In this document: in pieces, positions 1-8,658 of the stretch
How the letters are laid out: every line of letters starts with the position of its first letter
Position numbering within the stretch: the stretch's first letter is position 1
NCBI RefSeq assembly: GCF_900108505.1
Contig: NZ_FNWU01000002.1
Location: forward strand, 186,001 to 250,000
Origin: Halopenitus malekzadehii
GTDB lineage: Archaea; Halobacteriota; Halobacteria; Halobacteriales; Haloferacaceae
Direction of reading: 5' to 3'
DNA: 64,000 bases
Program-made: the position numbers and the translations under genes
The notes under the pieces: model-generated
Seen by the model: only the letters and a program-made list of their open reading frames with translations
Told to the model about the DNA's origin: nothing
Databases searched by the model: none

Positions 1-2
1 AG

Positions 3-152
3 GACCCCCACGAGGAGGCGGACCACCTCCGTGACGTGCCCGTCGACGCCGGCTGTACCGAGATCTGGGATCACCTGTCCGGAACTCGCGAGAAGGCGTC
101 CGGCTCAAACGCCGACTCGGATCCGGATCGCGAACCGGTCGACGTCGACTAG
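3..152 (+). CDS. C-terminal end of an unidentified protein (partial)
   Basis: The window opens inside this frame; the last 49 codons are visible before a TAG. The tail is acidic and polar, ending in DREPVDVD, as is typical of haloarchaeal proteins. It contains one Cys and one Trp in the segment GCTEIWDHLSG. I do not recognise the family. It is convergent with the UDP-glucose dehydrogenase gene, leaving about 80 bases between the two stop codons. That it is coding rests only on codon pattern and composition. Confidence 0.5.
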   Translation, partial: DPHEEADHLRDVPVDAGCTEIWDHLSGTREKASGSNADSDPDREPVDVD

Positions 153-233
153 GTGGCGCGTGATCGAACCGCACGGTGATTCGCACGGCGATTCACGACC
201 GTCTTCATCATCGTCGACCCTTCCGTTGGCCGG

Positions 234-1613
234 TCACCACGTCAGGCCTTCATAAGTGAGGCCCTCGCGGCGCTCGACGATTCGGCGGCCGTCGATGACG
301 ACCGGATCGGCCATCGCGTCGAACTCCTCGTCGAGTGCCGCGAACTCGTCCCAGTCGGTGACGACGACTGCGGCCGCGGCACCCTCGAGGGCCGTGGCGG
401 CGTCGGGGGCGTATTCGAGGTCGGGGAACCGCTCGCGCATAGTCTCGGTCGCGACCGGGTCGTAGCCGACGACGTCGGCGCCGCGCTCGTGGAGTCCGTC
501 GATCACCGGGATCGCCCGCGAGTTGCGGACGTCGTCCGTCCCAGGTTTAAAAGCGAGGCCGAGAACCGCCACGCGCTCGCCCGCGACGTCGGCGTGGCGA
601 TCGAGCAACTCGAGCAGTCGCTGGGGCTGGCCGTCGTTCACTTCGACGGCAGCATTTAAGAGGGCGGGATCGTAGCCTGCCTCCCGGGATGCCGCCCGGA
701 GCGCGTCCACGTCCTTGGGGAAGCAGCTCCCGCCCCAACCGACTCCGGAGCGGAGGAACTGCTCGGAGATGCGGTCGTCGAGCCCGATCGCGTCCATCAC
801 CTCGTAGGCGTCGAGTCCGAACTCCTTACACGCGTTCCCCAGATCGTTGACTAGCGAGATCTTCGCCGACAGAAACGCGTTGTTCGCATACTTGATCATC
901 ATCGCCGTCTCCGGATCCGTCCGCACGACTGGCACGTCCGTTTCCTTTAAAAGCGTCTCATACAGCTCTTCGAGACGGTCGAGCGCCCACGACGACTCGG
1001 TCCCGAAAACGAGCTTATCCGGATCACGGAAATCCGAGACCGCGGTGCCTTCCCGGAGGAACTCCGGGTTCGTCGCGAGCTCCGCGCGAGGCACCGCCCC
1101 GTCGGCTCCGGTCGCGGTTCCGGCACCTGAAGCCAACGCCGCTCGAAGCTCGGCCAATGCCGGGGGCGTAACCGTACTCTTCACGACGACGAGGTGTGGA
1201 GCGGCATCGTCCGCGGCCGCGATATCTGCGCCCGCCCCGTCTCCGATCGCGCCACCGTCTCCGCTCGCGCCATCATCGCCGCCTGCTGCGATCGCTTCAC
1301 CGGTCATCTCGGTCGCGGCCGCCAGGGCAGTCAGATCGAGCGAGCCGTCGGAATTCGAGGGGGTCTGGACCGCGAGGAAGGTCAGATCGGAGTCCGGGAT
1401 CGCGCCGTAGTCGGTCGTCGCCGTGAGTCGGTCGCCGGCGTGTTCGGCGATCAGATCCTCGAGTCCGGGCTCGTGGATCGGCGCCTCGCCGGCGTTCAGC
1501 GTGGCGACGACGTCCTCGTCGATGTCGATCGCGGTGACCGTGTGGCCGAGGTCGGCCAGCGAGGCGGCGAGCGTCGTGCCCACGTAGCCGCTGCCGACGA
1601 CGGTGACGTGCAT
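234..1613 (-). CDS. ugd: UDP-glucose 6-dehydrogenase
   Basis: Oxidises UDP-glucose to UDP-glucuronate with two NAD+, a precursor for S-layer N-glycans or exopolysaccharide (AglM role in Haloferax, by family knowledge). The 459-residue protein opens with the Rossmann motif GSGYVG (residues 7-12). It has the family signature [10 protein letters not shown] with the catalytic Cys at about residue 297, and the C-terminal UDP-binding domain with [15 protein letters not shown]. The start was placed at the ATG encoding MHVTVVGSG, because the longer open frame upstream adds 46 low-complexity residues with no homology. A Gly/Ala/Asp-rich insertion near residues 112-137 is unusual for the family. It is divergent from a sugar-phosphate nucleotidyltransferase, consistent with a shared sugar-nucleotide role. 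Confidence 0.93.
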   Translation of the reverse strand: MHVTVVGSGYVGTTLAASLADLGHTVTAIDIDEDVVATLNAGEAPIHEPGLEDLIAEHAGDRLTATTDYGAIPDSDLTFLAVQTPSNSDGSLDLTALAAATEMTGEAIAAGGDDGASGDGGAIGDGAGADIAAADDAAPHLVVVKSTVTPPALAELRAALASGAGTATGADGAVPRAELATNPEFLREGTAVSDFRDPDKLVFGTESSWALDRLEELYETLLKETDVPVVRTDPETAMMIKYANNAFLSAKISLVNDLGNACKEFGLDAYEVMDAIGLDDRISEQFLRSGVGWGGSCFPKDVDALRAASREAGYDPALLNAAVEVNDGQPQRLLELLDRHADVAGERVAVLGLAFKPGTDDVRNSRAIPVIDGLHERGADVVGYDPVATETMRERFPDLEYAPDAATALEGAAAAVVVTDWDEFAALDEEFDAMADPVVIDGRRIVERREGLTYEGLTW

Positions 1614-1781
1614 ACCCGCTGAAGAGCGGTCGCGAGTCAAGAGTCTTCCGTCGCCGGGGGATCCGTGGTCGACGCTGGGTGCGTTCGCGGCCGGCGTCGG
1701 GTGCGTTCGCGGTCGGCGCCAAGTACTTCGTGGTCGACGTCGAGCGGTCACTCGGTTTGCTCCGGCGCCCGACCCACGAAG

Positions 1782-1789
1782 ATATTTAA
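1782..1789 (+). promoter_or_regulatory. TATA box for the nucleotidyltransferase gene
   Basis: ATATTTAA is centred about 28 bases before the ATG at 1814, the spacing expected for a leaderless haloarchaeal transcript. Confidence 0.6.
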
Positions 1790-1813
1790 GCGGATGGGCC
1801 GGATCCTCGGCGT

Positions 1814-2605
1814 ATGAAGGCAGTCGTACTCGCGGCCGGCCAGGGGACGCGATTGCGTCCGCTGACCGACGACAAACCGAAGGGGATGGTCGAGGTGGCC
1901 GGGGTTCCCATCCTGACGCATTGTTTCGACCGACTCATCGAGCTGGGTGCCGACGAGCTCGTGGTCGTGGTCGGGTATAAAAAGGAGGTCATCATCGACC
2001 ACTACGGCGATGCTTATGAGGGCGTCCCGATCACCTACGCCCACCAGCGCGAGGCGAAGGGACTCGCGCACGCGCTGCTCACCGTCGAGGAGCACATCGA
2101 CGACGACTTTATGCTCATCCTCGGCGACAACGTCTTCGACGCGAACCTCGAGGACGTCGTCCGCCGCCAACGCGAGGATCGCGCCGATGCGGCCTTTCTG
2201 GTCGAGGAAGTCCCCTGGGAGGACGCGTCCCGGTACGGAGTTTGTGACACGAACCAGTACGGCGAGATCACCGACGTGATCGAGAAACCCGACGACCCGC
2301 CGAGCAACCTCGTGATGACCGGCTTTTACACGTTCACGCCCGCGATCTTCCACGCCTGTCATCTCACCCAACCCTCCGACCGCGGCGAGTACGAACTCTC
2401 TGACGCGATCGACCTGCTGATCCAGTCCGGCCGCACGATCGACGCGATCGGCCTGGACGGCTGGCGGATCGACGTCGGCTACCCCGAAGACCGCGACGAG
2501 GCCGAACGCCGACTCACCACCGACGACGACGCGGGATCCGAGACGGAAACGGGCGAGGAAACCGACGAGACGCCGGTCGACGCGGACGGAACGGCAACGA
2601 CGTAG
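1814..2605 (+). CDS. aglF: Sugar-phosphate nucleotidyltransferase (AglF-like)
   Basis: Transfers a nucleotidyl group to a sugar 1-phosphate (UTP or dTTP with glucose-1-P) to make a nucleotide sugar. The 263-residue protein begins with the nucleotide-binding signature [15 protein letters not shown] (residues 9-23) and has LGDNVFD (metal-binding Asp) and a [10 protein letters not shown] segment. The C-terminal 35 residues are an acidic Thr/Glu/Asp tail, likely disordered. It is divergent from the UDP-glucose dehydrogenase, so the pair probably runs glucose-1-P to UDP-glucose to UDP-glucuronate. Substrate choice cannot be read from sequence alone. Confidence 0.85.
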   Translation: MKAVVLAAGQGTRLRPLTDDKPKGMVEVAGVPILTHCFDRLIELGADELVVVVGYKKEVIIDHYGDAYEGVPITYAHQREAKGLAHALLTVEEHIDDDFMLILGDNVFDANLEDVVRRQREDRADAAFLVEEVPWEDASRYGVCDTNQYGEITDVIEKPDDPPSNLVMTGFYTFTPAIFHACHLTQPSDRGEYELSDAIDLLIQSGRTIDAIGLDGWRIDVGYPEDRDEAERRLTTDDDAGSETETGEETDETPVDADGTATT

Positions 2606-2648
2606 GGCGCCGAAGCCCCAAACGCGATCGGCGGTCCGTCGCGAGGAC

Positions 2649-2810
2649 TCACTCCGGCTGATACGGATTGATCGCGGTCTCGAGGCGGTAGACGTCCTCC
2701 GCAACGTCAAAGCCGTCGTCGAACGCGTAGAGGTATCCGTTCCCGGCGGATGCGAGCCGGAATGTTCGCTTGGTTCCCCGAAACCGTGCTTTCCGAATCG
2801 ACACGCTCAC
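2649..2810 (-). CDS. Small protein of 53 residues, unknown
   Basis: A short frame starting at GTG reads MSVSIRKARFRGTKRTFRL and ends INPYQPE. The N-terminal third is basic (R/K-rich). The middle is aromatic and acidic (YLYAFDDGFDVAEDVY), giving a soluble bipartite look. It sits alone between the nucleotidyltransferase and hisD genes. The strongest reason to keep it is protein-like codon structure in a gap otherwise lacking genes. A competing ATG at 2817 in another frame gives a 36-residue product that looks non-coding. Function unknown. Confidence 0.45.
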   Translation of the reverse strand: MSVSIRKARFRGTKRTFRLASAGNGYLYAFDDGFDVAEDVYRLETAINPYQPE

Positions 2811-2850
2811 TGCTCATAGTCGCGAGTATGCCGTCACCGTTCATAAATTG

Positions 2851-2868
2851 TAGTGTGCGCCCACACTA
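2851..2868. repeat. Perfect 7-bp inverted repeat upstream of the small gene
   Basis: TAGTGTG-CGCC-CACACTA lies between the 3' end of hisD and the start of the 53-residue gene. On the minus strand it lies next to a TTTATGAA element that could be that gene's TATA box. It could therefore be an operator, or a hairpin terminator for hisD. Confidence 0.5.
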
Positions 2869-2954
2869 GAATGGCTGGACAATGAACGGACGCACCGTCT
2901 CTCGCACGGCGATCGGAACGTCCCCGGACCGCTAGTCGAGCCGTCCCCGAACCG

Positions 2955-4250
2955 TTACTCGAGCCGCCGCCGGATGCTCTCGGCGTGTGCCTCGAGCCCC
3001 TCCGCCTCGGCGAGCGTCGTGATCGTGTCCGACAGGTCCGCGAGCGCCTCGCGGTCGAGCCGCTGCACGGTCGAGGACCGGAGGAACGTCTCCGTCGAGA
3101 GACCGCCGTAGCGCTTCGCGCCGCCGTTCGTTGGGAGCACGTGGTTCGGGCCCGCGGCGTAATCGCCCGCTGCGACCGGCGAGTACGGGCCGAGGAACGC
3201 CGAGCCGACGTTCGTGATCCGGTCGAGAAGCGCCTCGTCGTCGTCGGCCTGGATCGACAGGTGCTCGGCGGCGTACTCCTCGGCGAACAGCACCGCCTCG
3301 GACATCGAGCGGGCGAGAAGGACACCCGACGCGTCGGCCGCGAGGGCCTCACGGATCGTCTCCTCACGGTCGCGACCCTCGATCCCGTCGACCACCGCGT
3401 CGACGATCGCCGCCGCGGTGCCTTCGTCGTCCGTCACCGCGACGACGGAGGCGTTCGGGTCGTGTTCCGCCTGCGCGAGCAGATCTGCGGCGACGTATTC
3501 GGGATCCGCAGTCGCGTCCGCGAGCACGAGGATCTCGCTCGGCCCGGCGAGGAAGTCGATCTCGACGTCGCCACGCACCTCGGCCTTCGCAGCCGTCACC
3601 CAGCGGTTGCCGGGGCCGACCACGGTCTGGACGCCCGTTACGGTCTCGGTGCCGTACGCGAGCGCGGCGATCGCCTGCGCGCCACCGACCTGATAGACCG
3701 CGTCCGCGCCGGCCTCGTGGATGGCCGCAAGCGTGACCGGGTTGATCTCGTCCGCCGGCGGGGTCGCCACTGCGACGTGGTCGACGCCGGCAACTCTGGC
3801 GGGAACGATGCCCATGATCGCGCTTGAGGGGTACGCCGCGGTACCGCCGGGGACGTAGACGCCCGCGCGCTCGATCGGACGGAACCGGCGGCCGAGCTCG
3901 CGTCCGTCGACGGTCTCGCGGTAGTCCTCCGGGACCTGCTGCTCGTGGAAGGCCCGGACGTTCGCGGCCGCCTCGCGGATCGCGTCGAGGCGGGGATCGT
4001 CGGCGTCCGCGAACTCGGCGTGTGCCCGTTCGGCCGCGTCGGTGACGTCGATGTTGCCGACCGAGACGTCGTCGAACGCCTCGGCGAACTCCCGGATGGC
4101 GACGTCGCCCTCGGTTCGAACGCGGTCGACGATGTCGCGGACGTCATCGCGGACCGCCCCGATCCCGGCGTCGCGCTGGAAGAACGCGCGCCGGTGGTCG
4201 GGCGAGAGGTCGGCGATCGACCGGACGTCAAGGAGTGATTCCTCGGTCAT
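2955..4250 (-). CDS. hisD: Histidinol dehydrogenase
   Basis: Catalyses the last two steps of histidine synthesis (L-histidinol to L-histidine, two NAD+, Zn-dependent). The 431-residue length is normal. Family landmarks are GPSEILVLAD, the Zn-site region AQAEHDPNA, the catalytic Glu-His in AAEHLSIQ, and YAAGPNHVLPT near the C terminus. No other his gene is adjacent, as is common for dispersed haloarchaeal his genes. The ATG start gives MTEESLLDVR and sits about 200 bases from the divergent spermidine-synthase-like gene. Confidence 0.95.
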   Translation of the reverse strand: MTEESLLDVRSIADLSPDHRRAFFQRDAGIGAVRDDVRDIVDRVRTEGDVAIREFAEAFDDVSVGNIDVTDAAERAHAEFADADDPRLDAIREAAANVRAFHEQQVPEDYRETVDGRELGRRFRPIERAGVYVPGGTAAYPSSAIMGIVPARVAGVDHVAVATPPADEINPVTLAAIHEAGADAVYQVGGAQAIAALAYGTETVTGVQTVVGPGNRWVTAAKAEVRGDVEIDFLAGPSEILVLADATADPEYVAADLLAQAEHDPNASVVAVTDDEGTAAAIVDAVVDGIEGRDREETIREALAADASGVLLARSMSEAVLFAEEYAAEHLSIQADDDEALLDRITNVGSAFLGPYSPVAAGDYAAGPNHVLPTNGGAKRYGGLSTETFLRSSTVQRLDREALADLSDTITTLAEAEGLEAHAESIRRRLE

Positions 4251-4458
4251 CGGTTCCGCCCGATCATCGGTTTCTCCCAGTCATCGGTATCGCTCCGTGC
4301 GTGCAGTCATACCCCGAACTGGGCGATGCGCCGAAAAAGGCGTTCCGGATGTCGGGGTCCGCGTTCGTGGGGGGCGTTCGTGGAGGGCGTTCGTGGGCGG
4401 TTCCGAACCCGACCGTCCGTCGCCAACCCTTAACACGATCCGTGCCGGAACGACGGTA

Positions 4459-6171
4459 ATGGCCGATTCCTCCTCGACGCCGACCCCGGCGGCGGTTCTC
4501 GACGGGCGCGTGAGCAAACCCGAGGCGGCGGTGTTCGTCTCGGGCGTCGCGAGTATGGGCCTGGAGATCCTCGCGGGCCGGATCGTCGCGCCGCAGTTCG
4601 GGAGCAGCATCTACACGTGGGGGACGATCATCGGCGTCTTCCTCGCCGCGTTGAGCGCCGGCTACCACCGCGGGGGAAAACTCGCGACCGAGGAGGCGAC
4701 CGAGCGACGGCTGGCCAGGCTCCTGTTGGGGACGGCGGTCTGGGTCGCGCTGCTCGTGTTCGCCGGCGACCTGCTGTTGCGGTCGACGGTGGCGTTCCCC
4801 CTGCCGAGCCGGGTCGCGTCCCTGCCGGCGGTCGTCCTGCTGTTCGGGCCACCGACGTACCTGCTCGGGTTCATCAGCCCCTACGGGGCGGAGCTCTCCC
4901 GGAAGGAGGGGCTCGGCCGGGCCTCGGGCCACGTCTACGCGGTCGGGACGATCGGCAGCATCGTCGGCGCGTTCGGGACGACCTACTTCCTGATCCCGGG
5001 CCTCGGCGTCGACGCGATCGGGCTCGTCTTCGGGCTGCTGCTCGTCGCCACCGCCGCGTTCCTCCTGTTTCCGTCCCCCTCCCGAGACTCGATCCTTGCG
5101 GTCGTCGGCGTCCTCGTCGTCCTCGTGGCGGCGTTCTCGAGCGGCGCGGCCGGGGTCGCCCCGGAGGGACAGGTCGTCTACCAGACCCAGACGCCCTACC
5201 AGCAGCTCGAGGTGATCGACAGCGGCGATACGCGAACCCTCTACCTCGACGGGCAGCGCCACAGCGCGATGGACCTGTCGAACCCCGACCGACACGTCTT
5301 CTCCTACACGCGATACTTCCACCTGCCGTACCTCTTCGCCGACGATCCCGACGACATCGATCGCGTCCTGTTCATCGGCGGGGGCGGGTTCACCGGCCCG
5401 AAGCGGTTCGTCGAGGAGTACGACGCCACCGTCGACGTCGTCGAGATCGACCCCGAGGTGATCGACGTCGCGAAGCAGTACTTCGACGTCGAGGAGTCGG
5501 AGCAGCTGCGGATCCACAACGACGACGGTCGACGATACCTCCGCAACACGAACGAGACCTACGACCTGATCGTTCTGGACGCCTACAAGAAGGACAAGGT
5601 CCCCTTCCAGCTCACCACGAAGGAGTTCATGGAGCTGTCGAATGACCGCCTCAGCGATGACGGGATGGTCTTCGCGAACGTCATCTCCGCGCCGAGCGGC
5701 CCGGCCTCGCGCTTTTACCGCGCGGAATACGCCACGATGAACGCGGTCTATCCCACCGTCTACTCGTTCCCGACCGCCGGCGGCGGCGTCATCCAGAACA
5801 TCGAGATGGTCGCGACAAAGAACGCCACGGTCGTGACCGAGGAAACCCTCCGGGAACGCAACGAGCGCCGCGACATCGGGATCGATCTGTCCGCGGAGAT
5901 CGGTGACTATCGCACCGAGGAGAACGTCGGCGACGCGCCGGTCCTTCGGGACGACTACGCACCCGTGGACAGCCTACTCGACCCGATGGTCGGCCAGCGG
6001 TACGTGATCGACGAGGCGGGATCGGTCGAGAACGCCTCGGCGGGGAGCGAGGGCGACGGTGGCGATCCCGAGGACGGTGGAGCTCCCGAGAACGGTGGCG
6101 ATCGACAGCGCGTCTCACCGGTACGCCTCGAGTCCGGGCCGGCCGAACCTGCACTTCCCCTCGCCGATTAA
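4459..6171 (+). CDS. Membrane-embedded spermidine-synthase-like protein
   Basis: A 570-residue two-part protein. Residues about 20-240 form roughly seven membrane helices, beginning with a Gly-rich segment LEILAGRIVAPQFG. The C-terminal half is a spermidine-synthase/methyltransferase Rossmann domain with LFIGGGGFTGPKRF (about 304-317), an acidic EIDPEV strand and VLDAYKKD (Asp about 374). Such fused proteins are common in archaea and bacteria, but their substrate (aminopropyl transfer or another SAM-dependent reaction) is generally unproven. The ATG at 4459 was chosen over an upstream frame that overlaps hisD antisense, with a CTTAAC element about 30 bases before it. The C-terminal tail is Gly/Glu/Asp-rich. 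Confidence 0.8.
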   Translation: MADSSSTPTPAAVLDGRVSKPEAAVFVSGVASMGLEILAGRIVAPQFGSSIYTWGTIIGVFLAALSAGYHRGGKLATEEATERRLARLLLGTAVWVALLVFAGDLLLRSTVAFPLPSRVASLPAVVLLFGPPTYLLGFISPYGAELSRKEGLGRASGHVYAVGTIGSIVGAFGTTYFLIPGLGVDAIGLVFGLLLVATAAFLLFPSPSRDSILAVVGVLVVLVAAFSSGAAGVAPEGQVVYQTQTPYQQLEVIDSGDTRTLYLDGQRHSAMDLSNPDRHVFSYTRYFHLPYLFADDPDDIDRVLFIGGGGFTGPKRFVEEYDATVDVVEIDPEVIDVAKQYFDVEESEQLRIHNDDGRRYLRNTNETYDLIVLDAYKKDKVPFQLTTKEFMELSNDRLSDDGMVFANVISAPSGPASRFYRAEYATMNAVYPTVYSFPTAGGGVIQNIEMVATKNATVVTEETLRERNERRDIGIDLSAEIGDYRTEENVGDAPVLRDDYAPVDSLLDPMVGQRYVIDEAGSVENASAGSEGDGGDPEDGGAPENGGDRQRVSPVRLESGPAEPALPLAD

Positions 6172-6238
6172 AACCGGAGCCACAGCCCCCGCGAACCGGA
6201 TCCGGAACGCTTGACCCGCCGCCGTTCGAACGGTCGCC

Positions 6239-7396
6239 GTGAGTCGCCGTCGCCTGCTGGGATCGCTTTGCGGGCTCGTCTTCTTTCTCAACCTCGCGAG
6301 AGTCGTTTTCGCGCCGCTTTTGAACGTCTTCATCTCCGAGTTCGGCATCGGCGAGGCGACCGCGGGCCTGATCGTGACGCTCACGTGGCTCGGGAGTGCA
6401 TCGCTCCGGCTTCCGGCCGGGTGGCTCCTCACGCGCGTCCCGCGACATCATCTCGTCCTCGTCTCGGGGGGCATTCTCGCGGCATCGGCGGCGCTCACCG
6501 GCGCGGCCGTGACCGTCCCGCAGCTGATGGTCGGGTCCTTCTGTATGGGAGCCGCTTCCGGGGCGTACTTCGTCGCGGCGAATCCGCTTTTAAGCGAACT
6601 GTTCCCGAGTCGGGTCGGTCGCGTGATCGGGATCCACGGCGGGGCGACCCAGCTGGCCGCCGTGGCGGCGGCACCCCTCGTCGCCGTCTGGGTGGGGATC
6701 GACTGGCGGTACGCGATCTGGACGATCGCCGTCGGCGCCGCCGTGGTCACGGTGTATACCGCGATCCAGGCTCGCGCGACCGAGCTGCCCGACGCGGGCG
6801 CGGCGGACCGGTCGCTCATCGCGGGTGCGCGCTCAGAGTGGCGGATCATCCTCGCCGCGTTGGGGCTTGCCGGCGCCGCCGTCTTCGTCTGGCAGGGCGT
6901 GTTCAACTTCTACGAGCTGTATATGCGGTCCCGCGGCCTGTCCCCGGCGGCAGCGTCCGCGATGCTGACGATCGTCTTCGCGGCCGGCGTCCCCGCCTTC
7001 GTCGTCGCCGGCGAAGTGGTCGACCGCCTGCCGTCGGTCCCGGTGCTGCTGGGCATCGGCGGCGCCTTCGCGGCGAGCCTCCTGGTGCTGGTCGCCGTCG
7101 ACGGCCTCGTCGCGCTCGCGGTGATCTCCGCCGTCATCGGGTTCGTCATCCATGCCATCTTCCCGGCGACGGACGCCTACATCCTGACCGCGCTGCCGGA
7201 TTCGACCCGCGGAAGCGCCTACGCCGTCTTCAGCGCCGTCTGGATGCTGTCGCAGTCGGTCGGGTCGGCGGTTCTCGGAACCCTGATAGAACGCGGCTAC
7301 ACCTACGACGCGGTGTTCGTGACGGCCGCGATCGGCCTCCTCGTGACCCTGTCCGTGTTCGCCGGCCTCGAACGGGCCGGGCGACTTCCGGCCTGA
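6239..7396 (+). CDS. MFS transporter
   Basis: A 385-residue protein with about twelve hydrophobic segments and a basic cytoplasmic N terminus (MSRRRLLGS), typical of a small major facilitator. The loop between helices 2 and 3 reads AGWLLTRVPRHHLVLVSGG, matching the MFS loop 2-3 pattern. The central loop (ARATELPDAGAADRS) separates two six-helix halves. The start is GTG, 67 bases after the spermidine-synthase-like gene, so the two could be co-transcribed. Substrate unknown. Confidence 0.85.
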   Translation: MSRRRLLGSLCGLVFFLNLARVVFAPLLNVFISEFGIGEATAGLIVTLTWLGSASLRLPAGWLLTRVPRHHLVLVSGGILAASAALTGAAVTVPQLMVGSFCMGAASGAYFVAANPLLSELFPSRVGRVIGIHGGATQLAAVAAAPLVAVWVGIDWRYAIWTIAVGAAVVTVYTAIQARATELPDAGAADRSLIAGARSEWRIILAALGLAGAAVFVWQGVFNFYELYMRSRGLSPAAASAMLTIVFAAGVPAFVVAGEVVDRLPSVPVLLGIGGAFAASLLVLVAVDGLVALAVISAVIGFVIHAIFPATDAYILTALPDSTRGSAYAVFSAVWMLSQSVGSAVLGTLIERGYTYDAVFVTAAIGLLVTLSVFAGLERAGRLPA

Positions 7397-7477
7397 CTCG
7401 AGGTCCCCTCGGCTTCGTCACTCCCACCGCTCGATCTTCTCAACCATATATAATCACATAAAATAAATAACATTGAA

Positions 7478-7485
7478 TTTATATG
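7478..7485 (+). promoter_or_regulatory. TATA box in an AT-rich island
   Basis: TTTATATG is centred 27 bases before the ATG at 7508. It lies in a roughly 60-base AT-rich stretch (7440-7500) that stands out from the GC-rich surroundings. Confidence 0.6.
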
Positions 7486-7507
7486 TTGTCGCATAGCGGA
7501 CATAGCC

Positions 7508-7870
7508 ATGAGTTCGGAAACATCCGGGCAACTGAACGAGTATCAACAGTATGAGCGACAGAAAGTGGCTGCACGCGGGAAGAACACCACGACGCTGGTC
7601 GCACTCGTGTACCCGCCGGCAGCATACTATCTGGTCGGCAAGACGGGGATTGCGGCTCTGTGCTTCTTTACCGCTCATTTCGGACTGCTTGCACATATCG
7701 TGGCTCCGTTTCACGTTCGACGTGTCATCACGAACTCCCGCAGGCAAGTCGGTGGAACGTACTCATCCGACGGCAGCCCGCTGCTGATCGTTGTCGGCGT
7801 ACTCCTCTCGGTGGGGTTCCTCCTCGTGGTAGTTTTCATCGCGTCGATCTTCCTCGGCATCGGTCTGTGA
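7508..7870 (+). CDS. Small membrane protein, unknown
   Basis: 120 residues. A polar, Gln/Tyr-rich N terminus of about 28 residues is followed by hydrophobic segments at about 30-50 and 50-70, and by a long one at 88-120 that forms the C terminus. The motif YPPAAYYLVGKTGIAALCFF recalls the PP-turn of Pmp3/YqaE-type small membrane proteins, but the match is weak. Base composition and codon use are less GC-biased than the neighbours, which suggests a transferred gene. It stands in an island with the winged-helix/TumE-like pair downstream. Confidence 0.65.
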   Translation: MSSETSGQLNEYQQYERQKVAARGKNTTTLVALVYPPAAYYLVGKTGIAALCFFTAHFGLLAHIVAPFHVRRVITNSRRQVGGTYSSDGSPLLIVVGVLLSVGFLLVVVFIASIFLGIGL

Positions 7871-8043
7871 GAACGGTATGGTATCCGACTCCGGGTCGAA
7901 CGTGCCGACGGAACGAAGCGTTGCGTGAGAACGACTCGAAGGAGCGGCCGTAAACGGACCGGGCGGCTTCCATCCTGATCCGGAGATCTACTTCCCACGG
8001 GGGGCTCGTCTCGATTCGACCGTTTCACTTCGATCCCGCGTGG

Positions 8044-8071
8044 ATCGAAGATAAATTCGATATATCTCGAA
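8044..8071. promoter_or_regulatory. Three phased TCGAA half-sites, probable autoregulatory operator
   Basis: TCGAA (8045-8049), TTCGA (8056-8060) and TCGAA (8067-8071) are spaced 11 bases centre to centre in alternating orientation, about one helical turn apart. They sit immediately upstream of the TATA box of the winged-helix gene. The spacing fits cooperative binding of a dimeric winged-helix protein; the ligand is inferred. Confidence 0.5.
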
Positions 8072-8082
8072 CGTCCTAAACC

Positions 8083-8090
8083 TATATTAA
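8083..8090 (+). promoter_or_regulatory. TATA box of the winged-helix/TumE-like operon
   Basis: TATATTAA is centred about 27 bases before the ATG at 8113, so a leaderless transcript is expected. Confidence 0.65.
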
Positions 8091-8112
8091 GATAGGGCGG
8101 ATACGATGCACT

Positions 8113-8655
8113 ATGACCAACGACGCATCGAACGCCGGGAGCGAGCCATTGGACCGCCACACGACGGGGGAGGACCGGGTTCGAATGGTCGCTCGCCAGC
8201 TCTCGGAACCGCGAACGGCGAACTGGATCGCCGAGGAAGCGGGCTGGTCACACGAACCGACGAAGCGCGTTCTAGAGCGGCTCATTGACGACGGAATCCT
8301 GCATCGCGATGACGATGGGGCTCACACCACGTACTATCCCGATTACCGTCGCCAGGCGATGCAGGAGGCAATGCGTCTTCGGGACGGCGAGCACACCGTG
8401 GAGGAACTCACGGATCGGCTCGCCGAAATGAACGCACGGATCCGAAGTTGGCAGAACGAATTCGACGTCGACTCGCCGAACCAACTCCGCGGGACGCTCG
8501 CCGACGAAACCCTCGAGACGGACGAGGCGGACCGTCGGAGAGAGATCGCACGCGAGTGGGAACGACTCCAGCGCCGGATCCGAATCGTCGGGTTCGCCGT
8601 GCGGGAGTGGGACTTCCTCGCTCCGACGACGGAGCCTGCGGAGGCGAACGGCTAA
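8113..8655 (+). CDS. Winged-helix protein, probable antitoxin/autoregulator (DUF7342-like)
   Basis: 180 residues. Residues about 20-75 form a winged helix-turn-helix (RTANWIAEEAGWSHEPTKRV as the HTH, then ILHRDDDGAHTTYYPDYRR as the wing). Residues 80-165 are helical and charged and probably dimerise or bind a partner. It is followed after three bases by the TumE-like gene, an arrangement typical of antitoxin then toxin. Phased repeats precede its promoter. I associate it with the haloarchaeal DUF7342 group from memory; an ordinary transcription regulator remains possible. Confidence 0.65.
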   Translation: MTNDASNAGSEPLDRHTTGEDRVRMVARQLSEPRTANWIAEEAGWSHEPTKRVLERLIDDGILHRDDDGAHTTYYPDYRRQAMQEAMRLRDGEHTVEELTDRLAEMNARIRSWQNEFDVDSPNQLRGTLADETLETDEADRRREIAREWERLQRRIRIVGFAVREWDFLAPTTEPAEANG

Positions 8656-8658
8656 CGG

